The translations under genes were made by a program, and so were the position numbers. Below the pieces are notes generated by a model that worked only from the letters and a program-made list of their open reading frames with translations, was not told where the DNA came from and did no database searches. Below, piece by piece: positions 46,101-55,214 of a stretch of 64,000 nucleotides of DNA (position 1 is its first letter; every line of letters starts with the position of its first letter). Source of the DNA: Bradyrhizobium sp. SRS-191. Its GTDB lineage: Bacteria > Pseudomonadota > Alphaproteobacteria > Rhizobiales > Xanthobacteraceae. The stretch is from assembly GCF_024586915.1 (NCBI RefSeq), contig NZ_JANBVS010000001.1:682001-746000 (forward strand), in the 5' to 3' direction.

Positions 46101-46804
46101 CCGACCGGATTGTCGGGAATGAGCGACTCGCTGCGGCCATAGCCGCCGAGCACCAGCAGCCGGCCGCTGTCGTCGACCTGGAGCGTGCCAAGCTTCACAG
46201 TCTCCTTGGCCGACATCTTCACCGGCGTCGGCAGGCGATCCTTGGTCGGGCAATTCCACCAGCCGTCACGCGAGCCCTCCAGCGGAGCACCGCCGGGCGC
46301 CGTGTCCGAATAGGGTAGCGGCCCGATCGTGCCGGTATCGAACTCGACCGGCCTGTCGCCGGCCTTGATCGAGCGCGGGCCGGCATCGATCACGAGAAGC
46401 TTCTGACGCTGCGCGGGATCCATGATCTCCTGGTTGCGCAACGGCGTCTCGTTCGGATTGTACTTGTAGAAGTTCGGATACTGGCTCTGCCAGAACCGGC
46501 CGAGGAAGGTGTTGTAGCTCGCCTTGGCGTTGGCGAGGTGCACGGTCCAGGTGATGTCGATGGTGTCGTCGGCCAGAAGCTCGCCGATGCAGACATTGTC
46601 CTTGTCGAAGGCATAGAGGCGGAAGCGCGCGGCCTGCCGCTTGATCCGACCCGCCTTGTCCTTGAAGCCGGTGGCGGGCGCCATCACCTGACCCGGCGCT
46701 TCCGGCCCGATGTAGAATTCGTCCGGACTATTGCCGATCCGCGCGATGCCGACGCCGGGATAGATCTGGCAATATGCAATTTTGCCGGTGTCGATCTTCG
46801 CCAT
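43112..46804 (-). CDS. LodA/GoxA-like quinoprotein fused to a haem-oxygenase-like diiron domain
   Basis: 1230 residues, far above the usual ~700 for LodA. Residues 1-690 are LodA-like (YPGVGIARIGNS, then FYPGIEITYIA and MPWQADFSECNTNWWPTARPDD). The expected cofactor pair is present: Cys571 and Trp634 (63 apart; LodA has Cys516 and Trp581), which would form cysteine tryptophylquinone. Residues ~800-1000 look like an iron-containing redox enzyme of the haem-oxygenase-like diiron group (candidate ligands Glu883, His909, Asp913, His919 in YLEWSS and YYSLHVGIDNASAGHG). LodA enzymes oxidise amino acids with release of H2O2; the diiron partner is unexpected. The flavoprotein that follows is the likely cofactor maturase. 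No signal peptide is visible. Confidence 0.85.
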   Translation of the reverse strand: MAKIDTGKIAYCQIYPGVGIARIGNSPDEFYIGPEAPGQVMAPATGFKDKAGRIKRQAARFRLYAFDKDNVCIGELLADDTIDITWTVHLANAKASYNTFLGRFWQSQYPNFYKYNPNETPLRNQEIMDPAQRQKLLVIDAGPRSIKAGDRPVEFDTGTIGPLPYSDTAPGGAPLEGSRDGWWNCPTKDRLPTPVKMSAKETVKLGTLQVDDSGRLLVLGGYGRSESLIPDNPVGRLMDNNYYANNDYWFDDTSDGPVTAEVRIGGKAVEVRDSAWVLVTPPKFAADAQMPTTLWDTAMETWEKKQNGGKLPDRKVSFTRDIYPILARLAGFTWLNRTAYEHHGANTNNDFANVHSRLFDLLHTKQKSEDVEAATERQKIFGRLRPPGLVAATPQAADTPESLSYASYRFMPQMSGDGGEPQTTEDIPGTKLNPGQINDKVYDCASGKDWPVTPPTVPIPGGYYVTWLTLSDRQYGNMKRWAKGDFDDDWTGVPQPVPFDSIPVAAQPEALNRAAFEPCIGAPFYPGIEITYIATDPALWSGPCRIDAKTNGPGAITRHMAMPWQADFSECNTNWWPTARPDDVIPEEELDKVVASFDETTEGTLARALSVRQPWARGIPSVSPALDNAMIKAWSHFGFVVKREVKGETLYVETERSPYYGSSERDFFYYLMNIDAYPDFVPRAHQLVHHYLDEGRRNMHEPDADEVWSWFPYSQAAFDARMEEIYANFVRDNQTTSNPNLLSDNRAPNEPASQGFQPATYLSTSTREQQAYGLFQMGPFNQLDGAWLRRAIPDGPVDEVGELLAQIRQDELGDGVASQNHANVYTDLLKSLNYYLPDLYTRAYADDPRLLDEAFTQPCFLLAISQFDDEFLPEILGMTLYLEWSSIALVSTVNTLKAFNINPLYYSLHVGIDNASAGHGALAKRAVEIYLDRVRANEGPDAMQKAWERIWTGYVTFGTLGSLGQAITDHFQNNQSLDAKVQALIVSKAPFASQTHGEKTLGSTAINDWFLDPPGFMNELQASGLMVPGRPEISPFFQLLSFNGPMYHVFTADEELLLRDWCVSLANTTPPPQKTLLQAMDYVINTLRQRQVGQAGHNVRITGPDPDKKGAVRTEMVHWWFKKGNRPLMSALANPDNGWIVPFDSVASPIMQSLLAGNGAMATDFRSIVPDTGGQTCGNILAQWIDKGCPLEEPKVALMAAVRRPPKAPVTPHRIYRRKSGKVLGMGTPH

Positions 46805-46833
46805 GCTGACCTCTCCTGTTCAAATTGATTGAG

Positions 46834-48753
46834 TCACGGCGCGCCCGCGGGCGCGACCGCCAAAAGCCGTCCTGCAACCGGCGCCAGCGCAACCGATGGC
46901 GCCTCGACAAACACGTAATAGTTTCCGGCCGCAGGCATGCTGAGGTCGGCCTGATAGGCGCCATCGCCCAGCGGCCGCGCCGCGTTGCGCGCCGCATTGG
47001 TTCCCGGAATCGCAAAGCTGACGACGCGCGCGTCGCGCACGCTGTCGACGGGCAGGCCGGTCTGCGCATCGACCAGGCGGAATTGCAGCGCGAGCGGCTC
47101 TCCGGCGCGCGGCTGCCCGCGCAGCGAAACGTCGGTCACCACGGGCGTGCGCGCCGTCGCGTCACTGCCGGCCGTCTCCTGCTCGATGCGGGTCTCGAAG
47201 CACTGCACGGTGCGCGGCGCTTCCGTGTAGAACACGACGTCGTAGGCACCGGCGCGCGGCAGGCGGGCGATGGTGCGATAGACGCCGGGCTCGACCTCGC
47301 GCAGGCGACGGTCGAGGATCTGCACCGCGCGCGGCTCGCGGCCATAGGTGGTGAAGCTCGCGGACGGCGCCGCCATGCCTTCGCGATAGTGATAGATGAT
47401 GCGCTCGCCGGGATTGGCGATCACGATGCCGTCGCCGGCCGGCACGCTCGCGAAGATGTCGGCACGTGCGGGCGCACTCGTGGCGCCGAGCGCGAGCTGC
47501 CCGACGCCGACGCTGACCGCGCTCGGCACCCGGCCCTCGATGCCGATCTGGTCGAGCGGAAACGCATCGACGAACTCGCTGGCGCGGCGCCGCACATACA
47601 TCAGGTGGTCCGAGAAGCCGATGGCGTCGGGCTGGCCGGCAAGCTCGATCCGCTGCACGATGCGGTCGGTCGCGGTGTCGACCACGAGGACCTGGCCGGC
47701 CTCGGGACTGGCCGCGACGAGAAAGCGTCCTCCCGGCACGAAGCGCAGCGCCGAGATCTTGGCCGGTCCCGCGATGGTCGCGTCGGGAATGGATGATGAC
47801 GCGGCGAGCGACGTGATCGTGCCGTCCTCGCCGGCGGCATAGACGCGCTGCGCCAACGCCGAATAGACCAGCACGCGCGGACGGCCGGCGGGCACCGAGC
47901 GGACGACCTGCCGTGTCGCAAGATCGATCACGCTGATAGTGCCTGCATCGGCATTGCTCACGAAGGCAAATTGCCCTTGTGCGTCAATGGCGATGTCGTG
48001 CTCGCCAACACCGGTGGCGATGCGCACTTGAGCGGCCGCCGGGTTTGCCAGATCGACCAGCGCGACGCCGCTTTCCGTCTCGGTGCCGCCGGACGTGACG
48101 CGGTAGGAGGCGAGCAGCAGATCGCCAGCCGGCGTCAGCGCCAGACGCGACGTTCCCGGCAGCTCGACAGTGGCCCTGATGCTCCAGTCGCGCGTGTCGA
48201 TCAGCGCGATGCGGCCGATCGAGGGCTGCGCCACCGCAAGGAGCGTTTGGTCCGGCGTCAGCGCCCAGTCGGTGCCTGTCGCGTCGTAGGTGGCAAGCCC
48301 GATCAGGCGCGAGCCGCCAAAGCCGATGCGCGGGTCGATGACGGAGACGGTCGCATCGGCGCCGAGCGCGAGGATGTAGAAGGTATTGAGATCGAGCGCC
48401 GGCACCGCGAGGCTCGCGCCGCGCACGAAGGTCGCGGCCAGACGGCGGCATTGCCGCTCGTCGAGGGTAGCACCCGCGACATGCGGCACCAGCCAGGCCG
48501 CTGGCCGCGCGCCGCGCAGCGGCGCATGACCGGTGGTGAGCGTGAACGCGAACGCGGCATCACGGCCGGCCACGAGCGGCTGGTCCGGCTTCGGCGCGGA
48601 AAGCGCAAAACCGACGCGGGTGCCGGCGGCCTCGGCCTGCTCGGCCTGCTCGGCCCGCACAGGGCTCGATGCGAACCACGAGACAGTCAACAGCGACGCC
48701 AGCGCCGCCGCGGCGCACGCGCGATGACGCCGCTTCAGCACCTCATGGGTCAT
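46834..48753 (-). CDS. Periplasmic beta-propeller (YVTN/cytochrome-d1-like) protein
   Basis: 639 residues with a signal peptide ending about residue 34 (SSPVRA, then EQAEQAE). The central ~400 residues are blades of the YVTN/NHL type (DATVSVIDPRIG, IALIDTRDWSI, DAGTISVIDLATRQVVRSVPAG, VLVVDTATDRIVQRI). The C-terminal ~180 residues are beta-sandwich-like (AGAYDVVFYTEAP, then PVVTDVSLRGQPRAGEPLALQFRLVDAQTG). No haem site is visible. The ATG overlaps the stop of the multicopper oxidase (ATGA), and the LodA-like gene starts 29 bp after its end. It may be a scaffold or substrate-binding partner of the oxidases. Confidence 0.8.
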   Translation of the reverse strand: MTHEVLKRRHRACAAAALASLLTVSWFASSPVRAEQAEQAEAAGTRVGFALSAPKPDQPLVAGRDAAFAFTLTTGHAPLRGARPAAWLVPHVAGATLDERQCRRLAATFVRGASLAVPALDLNTFYILALGADATVSVIDPRIGFGGSRLIGLATYDATGTDWALTPDQTLLAVAQPSIGRIALIDTRDWSIRATVELPGTSRLALTPAGDLLLASYRVTSGGTETESGVALVDLANPAAAQVRIATGVGEHDIAIDAQGQFAFVSNADAGTISVIDLATRQVVRSVPAGRPRVLVYSALAQRVYAAGEDGTITSLAASSSIPDATIAGPAKISALRFVPGGRFLVAASPEAGQVLVVDTATDRIVQRIELAGQPDAIGFSDHLMYVRRRASEFVDAFPLDQIGIEGRVPSAVSVGVGQLALGATSAPARADIFASVPAGDGIVIANPGERIIYHYREGMAAPSASFTTYGREPRAVQILDRRLREVEPGVYRTIARLPRAGAYDVVFYTEAPRTVQCFETRIEQETAGSDATARTPVVTDVSLRGQPRAGEPLALQFRLVDAQTGLPVDSVRDARVVSFAIPGTNAARNAARPLGDGAYQADLSMPAAGNYYVFVEAPSVALAPVAGRLLAVAPAGAP

Positions 48754-51700
48754 TTCAACAGTCCGACGTGACGCCGGTTGCGGATCTTGACGCGCGGTGG
48801 CGGCGGCTGCAGCATCGTTGCTGCGACGGGTTGCGCCCCGAGCACGCGGACAGCTGCGATGTCGGCCATCGTCTTGGCAACGACAGCCCTGTCGCCCGAG
48901 CGCTCCCACTTCGCAACGCCGCCGAATTTCGACACCAGATCGACCGAATTGGGAGCGCCGTCCAACGTCTTCGACCATCGTCCGTCGGGTCCGACCTGAA
49001 CGGCCGTCGTCTTGCCGTCAGCTCTCAGACGAAGCTCCTTGGCATGGACACGGTCCGCTTCGTCCTTTGCGGGACGAACGGTGACATAGCCCGACACGGT
49101 GAACTTGCCGCCGTCGGACTCGGCACTCGTGATGGCAATTGTGTCAGGGAACTGGTCCGAAACCGGTCCCAGCGTCGGCGCCACGCGGAACAATCCCCAG
49201 AAGCCGACCTGGAACTGGTCGGCCGTCCAGGAGCGGTAGACGTAGTCGCCGGGCACCCTGCCCGTGCCGCCGGATGACGGTATCACCACGTCGAAATGCG
49301 AGGTCGCGCCGTAGCCGCTGGTGACGGAGACGACCGGCGAGGTCTTGTTGTCGCCAATCCCAGTGGAATTGTTGACGTAGGGCTCGGCCTGCCAGCTATG
49401 GCCGGAGAGCTCGAATACCTGCTGATTGTCGCCATTGCCGCCGGCATGCAGCAGCCTGAAGCGCGACGCCATGCCGGCCGGCGCGCGGAAGACCGGCGTC
49501 TGCGGATCGCCGCCGACCAGGCGATTGGCGATGTAAGGCGCGGTGTTGACGTCGGCCCAGTTGACCTGGGCAAGCGTCCCGATGTCGCCGGGCGGCGGCG
49601 GCGACGCGTTGAAGGTCAGGTTAGTCCAGCTCTGAATCGGCCCGATCGAGTTGGGGAAATTCTGCAGCAGCTGGCCGAACCGGTAAACCGCAGGCTCGGT
49701 CTTGTAGTTGATCGCCGACAGCGCGTTGCCCGACGCATAGTTGGACTTGCCGTTTAGCAGGATGTCCGCATCGTCCTGGCCGATCACGACGAACTCGCGG
49801 AACGACGAGCCGTCCTTGAGGAAGATGGTCGCTGACATATGGGTCGTCGGATCCTCGACGAAGCTCGAGCCAGCCGGCTCGACGACGAGGCCGCCGAACA
49901 GCCCGCGATAGGGATGGTTGAGCGGATCGGCGGGCATCAGATTGAGCGCGCCGAACTCGACCGGCGTCGCCTTCGGCTGGCCGCCGGGCCCGGCCTCGAG
50001 TGTTCCCGCGTACCATCTGTAGGTGCGGTTGCTCATCGGTGAGGCCGTGCTGTTCGGATTGTCGCCGACATTGATGCCATTGCTGCTGGTGACATCCTGC
50101 GCGAGCAGTTGCGGATGCAGTCCCACGGTCGTGGACGGCGTGAGATTGATTCCGCCATAGGGCGTCGAATAGGGAACGCCGGGCCGCGCGCCGGAGATAC
50201 TGGTGGTGAAGGTCGGCGCCGAGGTGTCGACGGCGTTGCTCAGGGTGACCTGCACCACGTCGCCGGCCGCCACGCGCAGCACCAGCGGCTCGACCGTGAC
50301 GCCGCGCTTGAGCATGCCGCCGGGAACGCAGTCGGACGAGCCTTGGTCACACAGATCTTCGTTGCGAACGTAGATGATCGCCATCGGATCGTTGAGCACC
50401 TCGTTGGTGGCGAAGCCGGTGCTTAAGGTCAGTCCGCGGCCGTTGTAGGTCAGCGCCGCGCCCTTGCCGAGCGCCTGCTCGATGGTGAGCGCGGTGACGG
50501 CGAAGACTCGCAGGCACGGTACGCCGCCGTCGCACTTCTCGGCGACATCAGGCGGCGAGAAAGGCAGGTCGACCGGTTTCGGATTGGACGGCAGCAGCTT
50601 GAGACCGGCCTGCTTCTCCGAGGCGCGCAGCAATCCCCACAGGCCGTTGCTCATGCCCTCATACGAGGCGCTGGTGGCGTAGAGATAATCGCCGGCACGC
50701 GGCACCGTGAAGTGCAGCTCGAAATGCTCGCTGAGCAGCGCGAGCTGGCTCTCGCGCCAGCCGGAGTTCGGATTGTAGGGCTCGAACTTCCAGGGCAGGC
50801 CATGGGTGATGACGTCGTGCATGGTGGTGAAGCCGCCCGACAGCAGTCGGATCTGCACGGGGTCCTGCGGGAACACGTTCAACAGCGGCGTATAGGGATC
50901 CTCGTAATTCATGCCGGCGCTGATCGGATTCTTCGGGAAGATGAAGCAGGAAGTGTCGGTGCAGGCCGGATTGATCTTGCTTCCCCCCGTCGGCTGCACA
51001 GAGAACTGCGCGTTGCGGCCATCGATCGAGGAGTACGACCAGGCCGCATCCCCGGCCTCCGGGGTCTTCGCGTTGTTGAGCCGCAACGGCAGCGGCTCGT
51101 TGCGATAGTTCATCGAGAAGGTGCCCGATCCGAAATCGGCGATCACCAGAGGTTGCACCACGGGCGGCGTGGGGATGTTGTTGAAGGCCGGATTGATCGC
51201 GTTCGGCGTATCGGTCCAGCCGGTATAGGCCTTCGCAGGCGCGACGCATCCCGGCGCGCTCGGCGGAGTCGGATAGCAGTCGGGCCGCGACTTGCTGGTG
51301 TTGCCGTAGACCAGCTGGGTGTCGGCCCAGGCGAGCGCGAACTCACGGTAGCTCTTGTCCGCACTGCCGTCGGGCGGCAGGATATTGGCGGCAAAACTCG
51401 TCGGTCCGCCGTCGTCGCGTCCCTGCCCGAGAGGCGCGCCGTCCGGCATCGTCCAGGTCGATCCCTTCGGCTCGATAAGAACGCCGCCATAGAGGCCCGC
51501 CTCCTGATGGGTCGAGGGCGAGAAATGGTCGTGCGTGAACACGGTCATGTAGGACCGCTCGCGCGCCAGATCCTTAAGCGGGTCGACATACCAGAGCCGC
51601 ACCGTGGCCTGTGCGCCCTTCCATTCCTGTCCCGGGCCGTCGCCAAGCGCAGGAATCGGGATTGCCGTCTTGGGCCTGCGCAGCGCGCCGGCCGGACATT

Positions 51701-54308
51701 GCGCGGGGATGTCGACGAAGCCAGGCAGCGGCTCGCACATGCCGCCGAGCTGGTTGATCGCGTTGATGCGGTCGCGCACCTCCTGCGGACTGAACGTGCC
51801 GTCCTCATAGTTGAAGCCGTTGGCGGCACCGTCGGCCGCCAGCACGTCGAACTTCACAAGATGGATGTGCTGGCCGATGATGTCGGTCGGCGTGCGCACC
51901 TGGTAGTCGTCGAGCTCGTAATAGGACGGCACCAGGTTGGACTGCCAGTACTCGACCGTCTCGCCGTTGTTGGCGCGCACGAACAGCGGCTCCGGCGGCT
52001 TGGTGCCGTCGATCAACGACTTGACGTCGCTCCACAGCGCCATCATGCGCTGTTGCGGATAGTGCCAGCCCGCCTTGTTGAAGACGGTGTCGATCTGCAC
52101 GTCGGCGCCCTTGTAGAGCCGCTTCGGCGCATCTTTCTGGTCCGGCGGCGTCGGATTGGCGAACGGGGCGCCCGAGGCGCGCGGCGCGCCGGTCTCGATG
52201 AAGTCGGCCGGCGCACCGTCCGGCGTGATGCCGCGATGCAACCGCTGCTCATGCGCTTTCATTGCGAGTTGCTCGACAACGGTGCCCTCCTCTGGCAGGC
52301 GCAGGGCATCGATGCGGTCGAGATTCTTGGTGTAATCGGTCTGGCTGTGCACCTCGGTCTTGACTTGGCCGCCGAGCACGAGATGGCGCGGCAGACCGCC
52401 GTCGAGCACGGTGTGATTGTCGCGCGCGAAAGCGAGTGGCGGATGCGGCGCGCGGTGACCGGCGAGCCCGGGCACGAAGAACGGATAGCCGGGATTGCGA
52501 TCGGGCTTCTTGGCGAAATGCACTTGACCGCCCGCGATCTCGACCGGCGCCGGCACCGGCGCCTGCGCGTAGGTCGGCAACGGCACCACGGCCGGCGTCG
52601 GTGTGCCCGTCGCGATCTCCGGATCCGGCAGCGCGCGGCTGCCCGGCTTCGGCCGGCCGTCACCGTCGAGCTCGGTGCCCAGCTCTAGCGTGTCGTGGAC
52701 GCGGAACAACGCCCACATGCCCGAGGCGAAGTGCGGATAGAAATGGCAGTGGAAGATCGAGTCGCCCGCGGTCAGGTTCTGGTTGCCGGCGCCGAAATAG
52801 ACGAGCTCCATCGAGAAGGTCGAACCTGGCCCGATGGCCTGGCTGTCGAGATAGGAGCTCCCGGGCTGATCGGGCGCGAACAGCCATTGATGGGCGTGAT
52901 GGTGATGGACGTGATGCACGGATGCACCGGCATGCAGCACGCGGAAGATGGTGTGGTCGCCGAGATAGCTGTGATAGACGTTCGACGGATCGTCCGGATA
53001 GAACGCCTTGGTCGGCTTCAGCCGCGGTGTCTCAGCGTTCTTGCAGCCGCTCGTGCCCCAATCCGATACGGTGACGGTGCCGACAGAGGCACCGGCGCCC
53101 GATGTCGCGATGTTGGACAGCCAGTTGCCGGCGCAGTTGAGATTGGCGGGAACGTCGACCACGATGCCGGGATCGCCGCCCGGCCATGAGCTCAGGAAGA
53201 ACTCTTCGAACTTGCACTCTGGACAATCGGCCGACGGGCCGATCTTGAGCCGATTGGCGAGGATCTCGTTGACGATGCCGGATGCGCCATAATTTATGGC
53301 AAAGCCGTCGCCGCCGCCGCTGACCACCAGATTGGTGCCGGGCGTGGTGTAGTAGTCGGGGAAGGCCTGAACGAGGTCGAGCGATTCCGAATAGATCGAG
53401 GTGATCTCGCGGAATGGCGCCTCGCGGTCCGGCAGCAGCGTCGGATTCTGGGTCGGCCGGCTGCCCTTGGCGAAGCGGCCGTGGCGCGGGCCGGTGATCA
53501 GCGCGGTGAGGTCGGAGGCGACGATCTCGTCGCCGTCGGTCATGCTCAGCACGGGCTGTCCGCGGCGCGGACCGTCGCGGAAGCGGGCCTCGTAGTTGAT
53601 GAGCGGCTGTCCGTTACGGTTACCACTCGTCGCCAGCGTCATGTCGGCGTTGGAAACCTGGCTGCGATACCACTCGGCACTCTTCGGCTCGACGTTCACC
53701 GCGCCAAACAGGCCTGCCATCTGCTGCGTTGTGCTGAAGCCGTTGAAGTCGCCGGCCGGGCTGTAAATCAGGTACGTGCCCTCGGACGGCGCATATAATG
53801 TGTAGGTCTGCCGCCCGCCGGGCCCGACCTGACCGTCCGGATTGGCACCGGCGTCGAACCCGTCATCGTTGATCGACGTCGCCGGCTCGAGCCCGGTCAC
53901 GTGAATGGATGCGGTGCGCGTCACCGGTTGCTGCGGGCTCTTCGGAACCCGCGCGAGCAGGTTCTGGAAGTCGATCTTGAGACAGTCGCCGGCATTGACG
54001 CGCAGCACCAGCGGTCGCGGCCGCTTGTCGGAACGGAGCTGGACGTTGCCGGGCACCCAATCCTGCGACGGATCGATCATCACCACGTCGCGGCGCAGCG
54101 CGTAGATCATGCCCTCCGGCCGGCTGGTGCCGAGCCGGTTGATCATCATGGGCTGATCGAAGGCGACGACGTCGGCGTGCATGATGCGGTGCCCGTCGCA
54201 CACCGCCGCAGCCACGGGACTTGCAGTCACGGCGACCGCGCCGAGCGCGATCACGCCAACCAGCAACTTGTCAAAAAAAACGAATGAAGACGCGGTCATC
54301 CCCGGCAT
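48750..54308 (-). CDS. Giant multicopper oxidase (MnxG/McoA-like size and motifs)
   Basis: 1852 residues with a signal peptide (cut about residue 35). Several cupredoxin domains are present. Copper motifs include HHVHHHHAHQWLF, GDSIFHCHFYPHFASGMWALF (the type 1 HCHxxxHxxxGM pattern) and FTHDHFSPSTHQEAGLYGGVL, with additional His-poor repeats (LFGGLVVEPAG, GLFGAVNVEPK). The size is close to that of the bacterial Mn(II)-oxidising multicopper enzymes MnxG and McoA of Pseudomonas putida, so metal oxidation is a fair hypothesis, not a proof. GGAG lies 8 bp before the ATG at 54308. It is the first gene of a tightly packed operon that also supplies a SCO copper chaperone. The upstream 180 bp are AT-rich for this genome. 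Confidence 0.85.
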   Translation of the reverse strand: MPGMTASSFVFFDKLLVGVIALGAVAVTASPVAAAVCDGHRIMHADVVAFDQPMMINRLGTSRPEGMIYALRRDVVMIDPSQDWVPGNVQLRSDKRPRPLVLRVNAGDCLKIDFQNLLARVPKSPQQPVTRTASIHVTGLEPATSINDDGFDAGANPDGQVGPGGRQTYTLYAPSEGTYLIYSPAGDFNGFSTTQQMAGLFGAVNVEPKSAEWYRSQVSNADMTLATSGNRNGQPLINYEARFRDGPRRGQPVLSMTDGDEIVASDLTALITGPRHGRFAKGSRPTQNPTLLPDREAPFREITSIYSESLDLVQAFPDYYTTPGTNLVVSGGGDGFAINYGASGIVNEILANRLKIGPSADCPECKFEEFFLSSWPGGDPGIVVDVPANLNCAGNWLSNIATSGAGASVGTVTVSDWGTSGCKNAETPRLKPTKAFYPDDPSNVYHSYLGDHTIFRVLHAGASVHHVHHHHAHQWLFAPDQPGSSYLDSQAIGPGSTFSMELVYFGAGNQNLTAGDSIFHCHFYPHFASGMWALFRVHDTLELGTELDGDGRPKPGSRALPDPEIATGTPTPAVVPLPTYAQAPVPAPVEIAGGQVHFAKKPDRNPGYPFFVPGLAGHRAPHPPLAFARDNHTVLDGGLPRHLVLGGQVKTEVHSQTDYTKNLDRIDALRLPEEGTVVEQLAMKAHEQRLHRGITPDGAPADFIETGAPRASGAPFANPTPPDQKDAPKRLYKGADVQIDTVFNKAGWHYPQQRMMALWSDVKSLIDGTKPPEPLFVRANNGETVEYWQSNLVPSYYELDDYQVRTPTDIIGQHIHLVKFDVLAADGAANGFNYEDGTFSPQEVRDRINAINQLGGMCEPLPGFVDIPAQCPAGALRRPKTAIPIPALGDGPGQEWKGAQATVRLWYVDPLKDLARERSYMTVFTHDHFSPSTHQEAGLYGGVLIEPKGSTWTMPDGAPLGQGRDDGGPTSFAANILPPDGSADKSYREFALAWADTQLVYGNTSKSRPDCYPTPPSAPGCVAPAKAYTGWTDTPNAINPAFNNIPTPPVVQPLVIADFGSGTFSMNYRNEPLPLRLNNAKTPEAGDAAWSYSSIDGRNAQFSVQPTGGSKINPACTDTSCFIFPKNPISAGMNYEDPYTPLLNVFPQDPVQIRLLSGGFTTMHDVITHGLPWKFEPYNPNSGWRESQLALLSEHFELHFTVPRAGDYLYATSASYEGMSNGLWGLLRASEKQAGLKLLPSNPKPVDLPFSPPDVAEKCDGGVPCLRVFAVTALTIEQALGKGAALTYNGRGLTLSTGFATNEVLNDPMAIIYVRNEDLCDQGSSDCVPGGMLKRGVTVEPLVLRVAAGDVVQVTLSNAVDTSAPTFTTSISGARPGVPYSTPYGGINLTPSTTVGLHPQLLAQDVTSSNGINVGDNPNSTASPMSNRTYRWYAGTLEAGPGGQPKATPVEFGALNLMPADPLNHPYRGLFGGLVVEPAGSSFVEDPTTHMSATIFLKDGSSFREFVVIGQDDADILLNGKSNYASGNALSAINYKTEPAVYRFGQLLQNFPNSIGPIQSWTNLTFNASPPPPGDIGTLAQVNWADVNTAPYIANRLVGGDPQTPVFRAPAGMASRFRLLHAGGNGDNQQVFELSGHSWQAEPYVNNSTGIGDNKTSPVVSVTSGYGATSHFDVVIPSSGGTGRVPGDYVYRSWTADQFQVGFWGLFRVAPTLGPVSDQFPDTIAITSAESDGGKFTVSGYVTVRPAKDEADRVHAKELRLRADGKTTAVQVGPDGRWSKTLDGAPNSVDLVSKFGGVAKWERSGDRAVVAKTMADIAAVRVLGAQPVAATMLQPPPPRVKIRNRRHVGLLK

Positions 54309-54491
54309 GGCTCCCGCTCCGTGCCGGAAAACGCCGCTGGCTGGATGTCAGCAGTGCGAGCCGGCCCCGGTTCAACCATAGGTGATATTTACCCTCCAAA
54401 CAATAAAAGATTGAAGCTGCGACCAAACGCGCCCTCTGGTAGAGCGATCAAATTTTCTGGAGAAGTGCGCCAGCCCCCACTTGGCAATTTG

Positions 54492-55164
54492 ATGTCAGCC
54501 GTCGATCTGAAGCAGATCGCCGACTTTACAAAGGGCTTCGTCGACGCTGTATCTGCGAAGCTGCTCATAGAGAAGGATGCCGACGGCAACGTCGTACAGC
54601 GGGAACGCCGGCGCTTCGCGAACGCTGCGATGACAGCATGCCGTCGTGCATGGTTCGTCGGACAGCGTGCAGAAGAGAAGAGAGTGCCTGCCGTCAACCC
54701 ATTCTCCAAATTGGGACTGTAGGTGCGCGCGCCGGGGCAGCCGGTGCGCGAAACGCCGACTGCTCGATGAGACTGGCGAGACCTTGTTCCTCGAGCTGAT
54801 GGCCGAGCTGGACGCAATCATGCAGACGACGTTGTCTGGCCAACGGGCGGCCTGATGCTACGCCGAGACGGCAGTGGTCTGCCCTGGAGCGGCAAAGGCA
54901 AGGTGCTCACGCAAGTCGAGCGCATTTCGAAGAAGATCATTCTAGCCGCGGGCTTGCGGCCTGATTTGACGTTCACGTCGTTCGGCCGACATGGCGGAAA
55001 CCACGGAAGCGAACACATCGGGACTCACCGAAACGCAGTTGATGAAGAAGGGCCAATGGTCATCGGCCAAAGCGATGGTGCATTACCTCCACCACGACGA
55101 CGAGGCCAAGCAGGAGCCGCAGATCAAGCGCATCAAACCTCGCAAGCGGGCGGCCATAAAGTGA
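54492..55164 (+). pseudogene. Degenerate tyrosine-integrase gene
   Basis: Pieces of one phage-type integrase appear in different frames in the right order. DLKQIADFTKGFVDAVSAKLL through RRAWFVGQRAEEKRVPAVNPFSKLGL (to a stop at 54722) resembles the core-binding part. Then LRPDLTFTSFGRHGG (frame of 54855) contains the HxxR-region remnant. Then, after a shift near 54990, TSGLTETQLMKKGQWSSAKAMVHYLHHDDEAK runs to TGA at 55162-55164, the region around the catalytic Tyr. The catalytic Arg region is missing. At least one internal stop and two frameshifts make it non-functional. Confidence 0.7.
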
Positions 55165-55214
55165 ACGCTTGTCGGAATGGAAATTCACAAGTCCGATAAG
55201 TGTCTGAAATCGCC

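Noticed and set aside
43091..46318. 1075-codon plus-strand frame opposite the LodA-like gene
   Set aside because: Antisense shadow, rich in His, Arg and Val with no domain, while the minus strand has clear catalytic motifs and ATGA-coupled neighbours.
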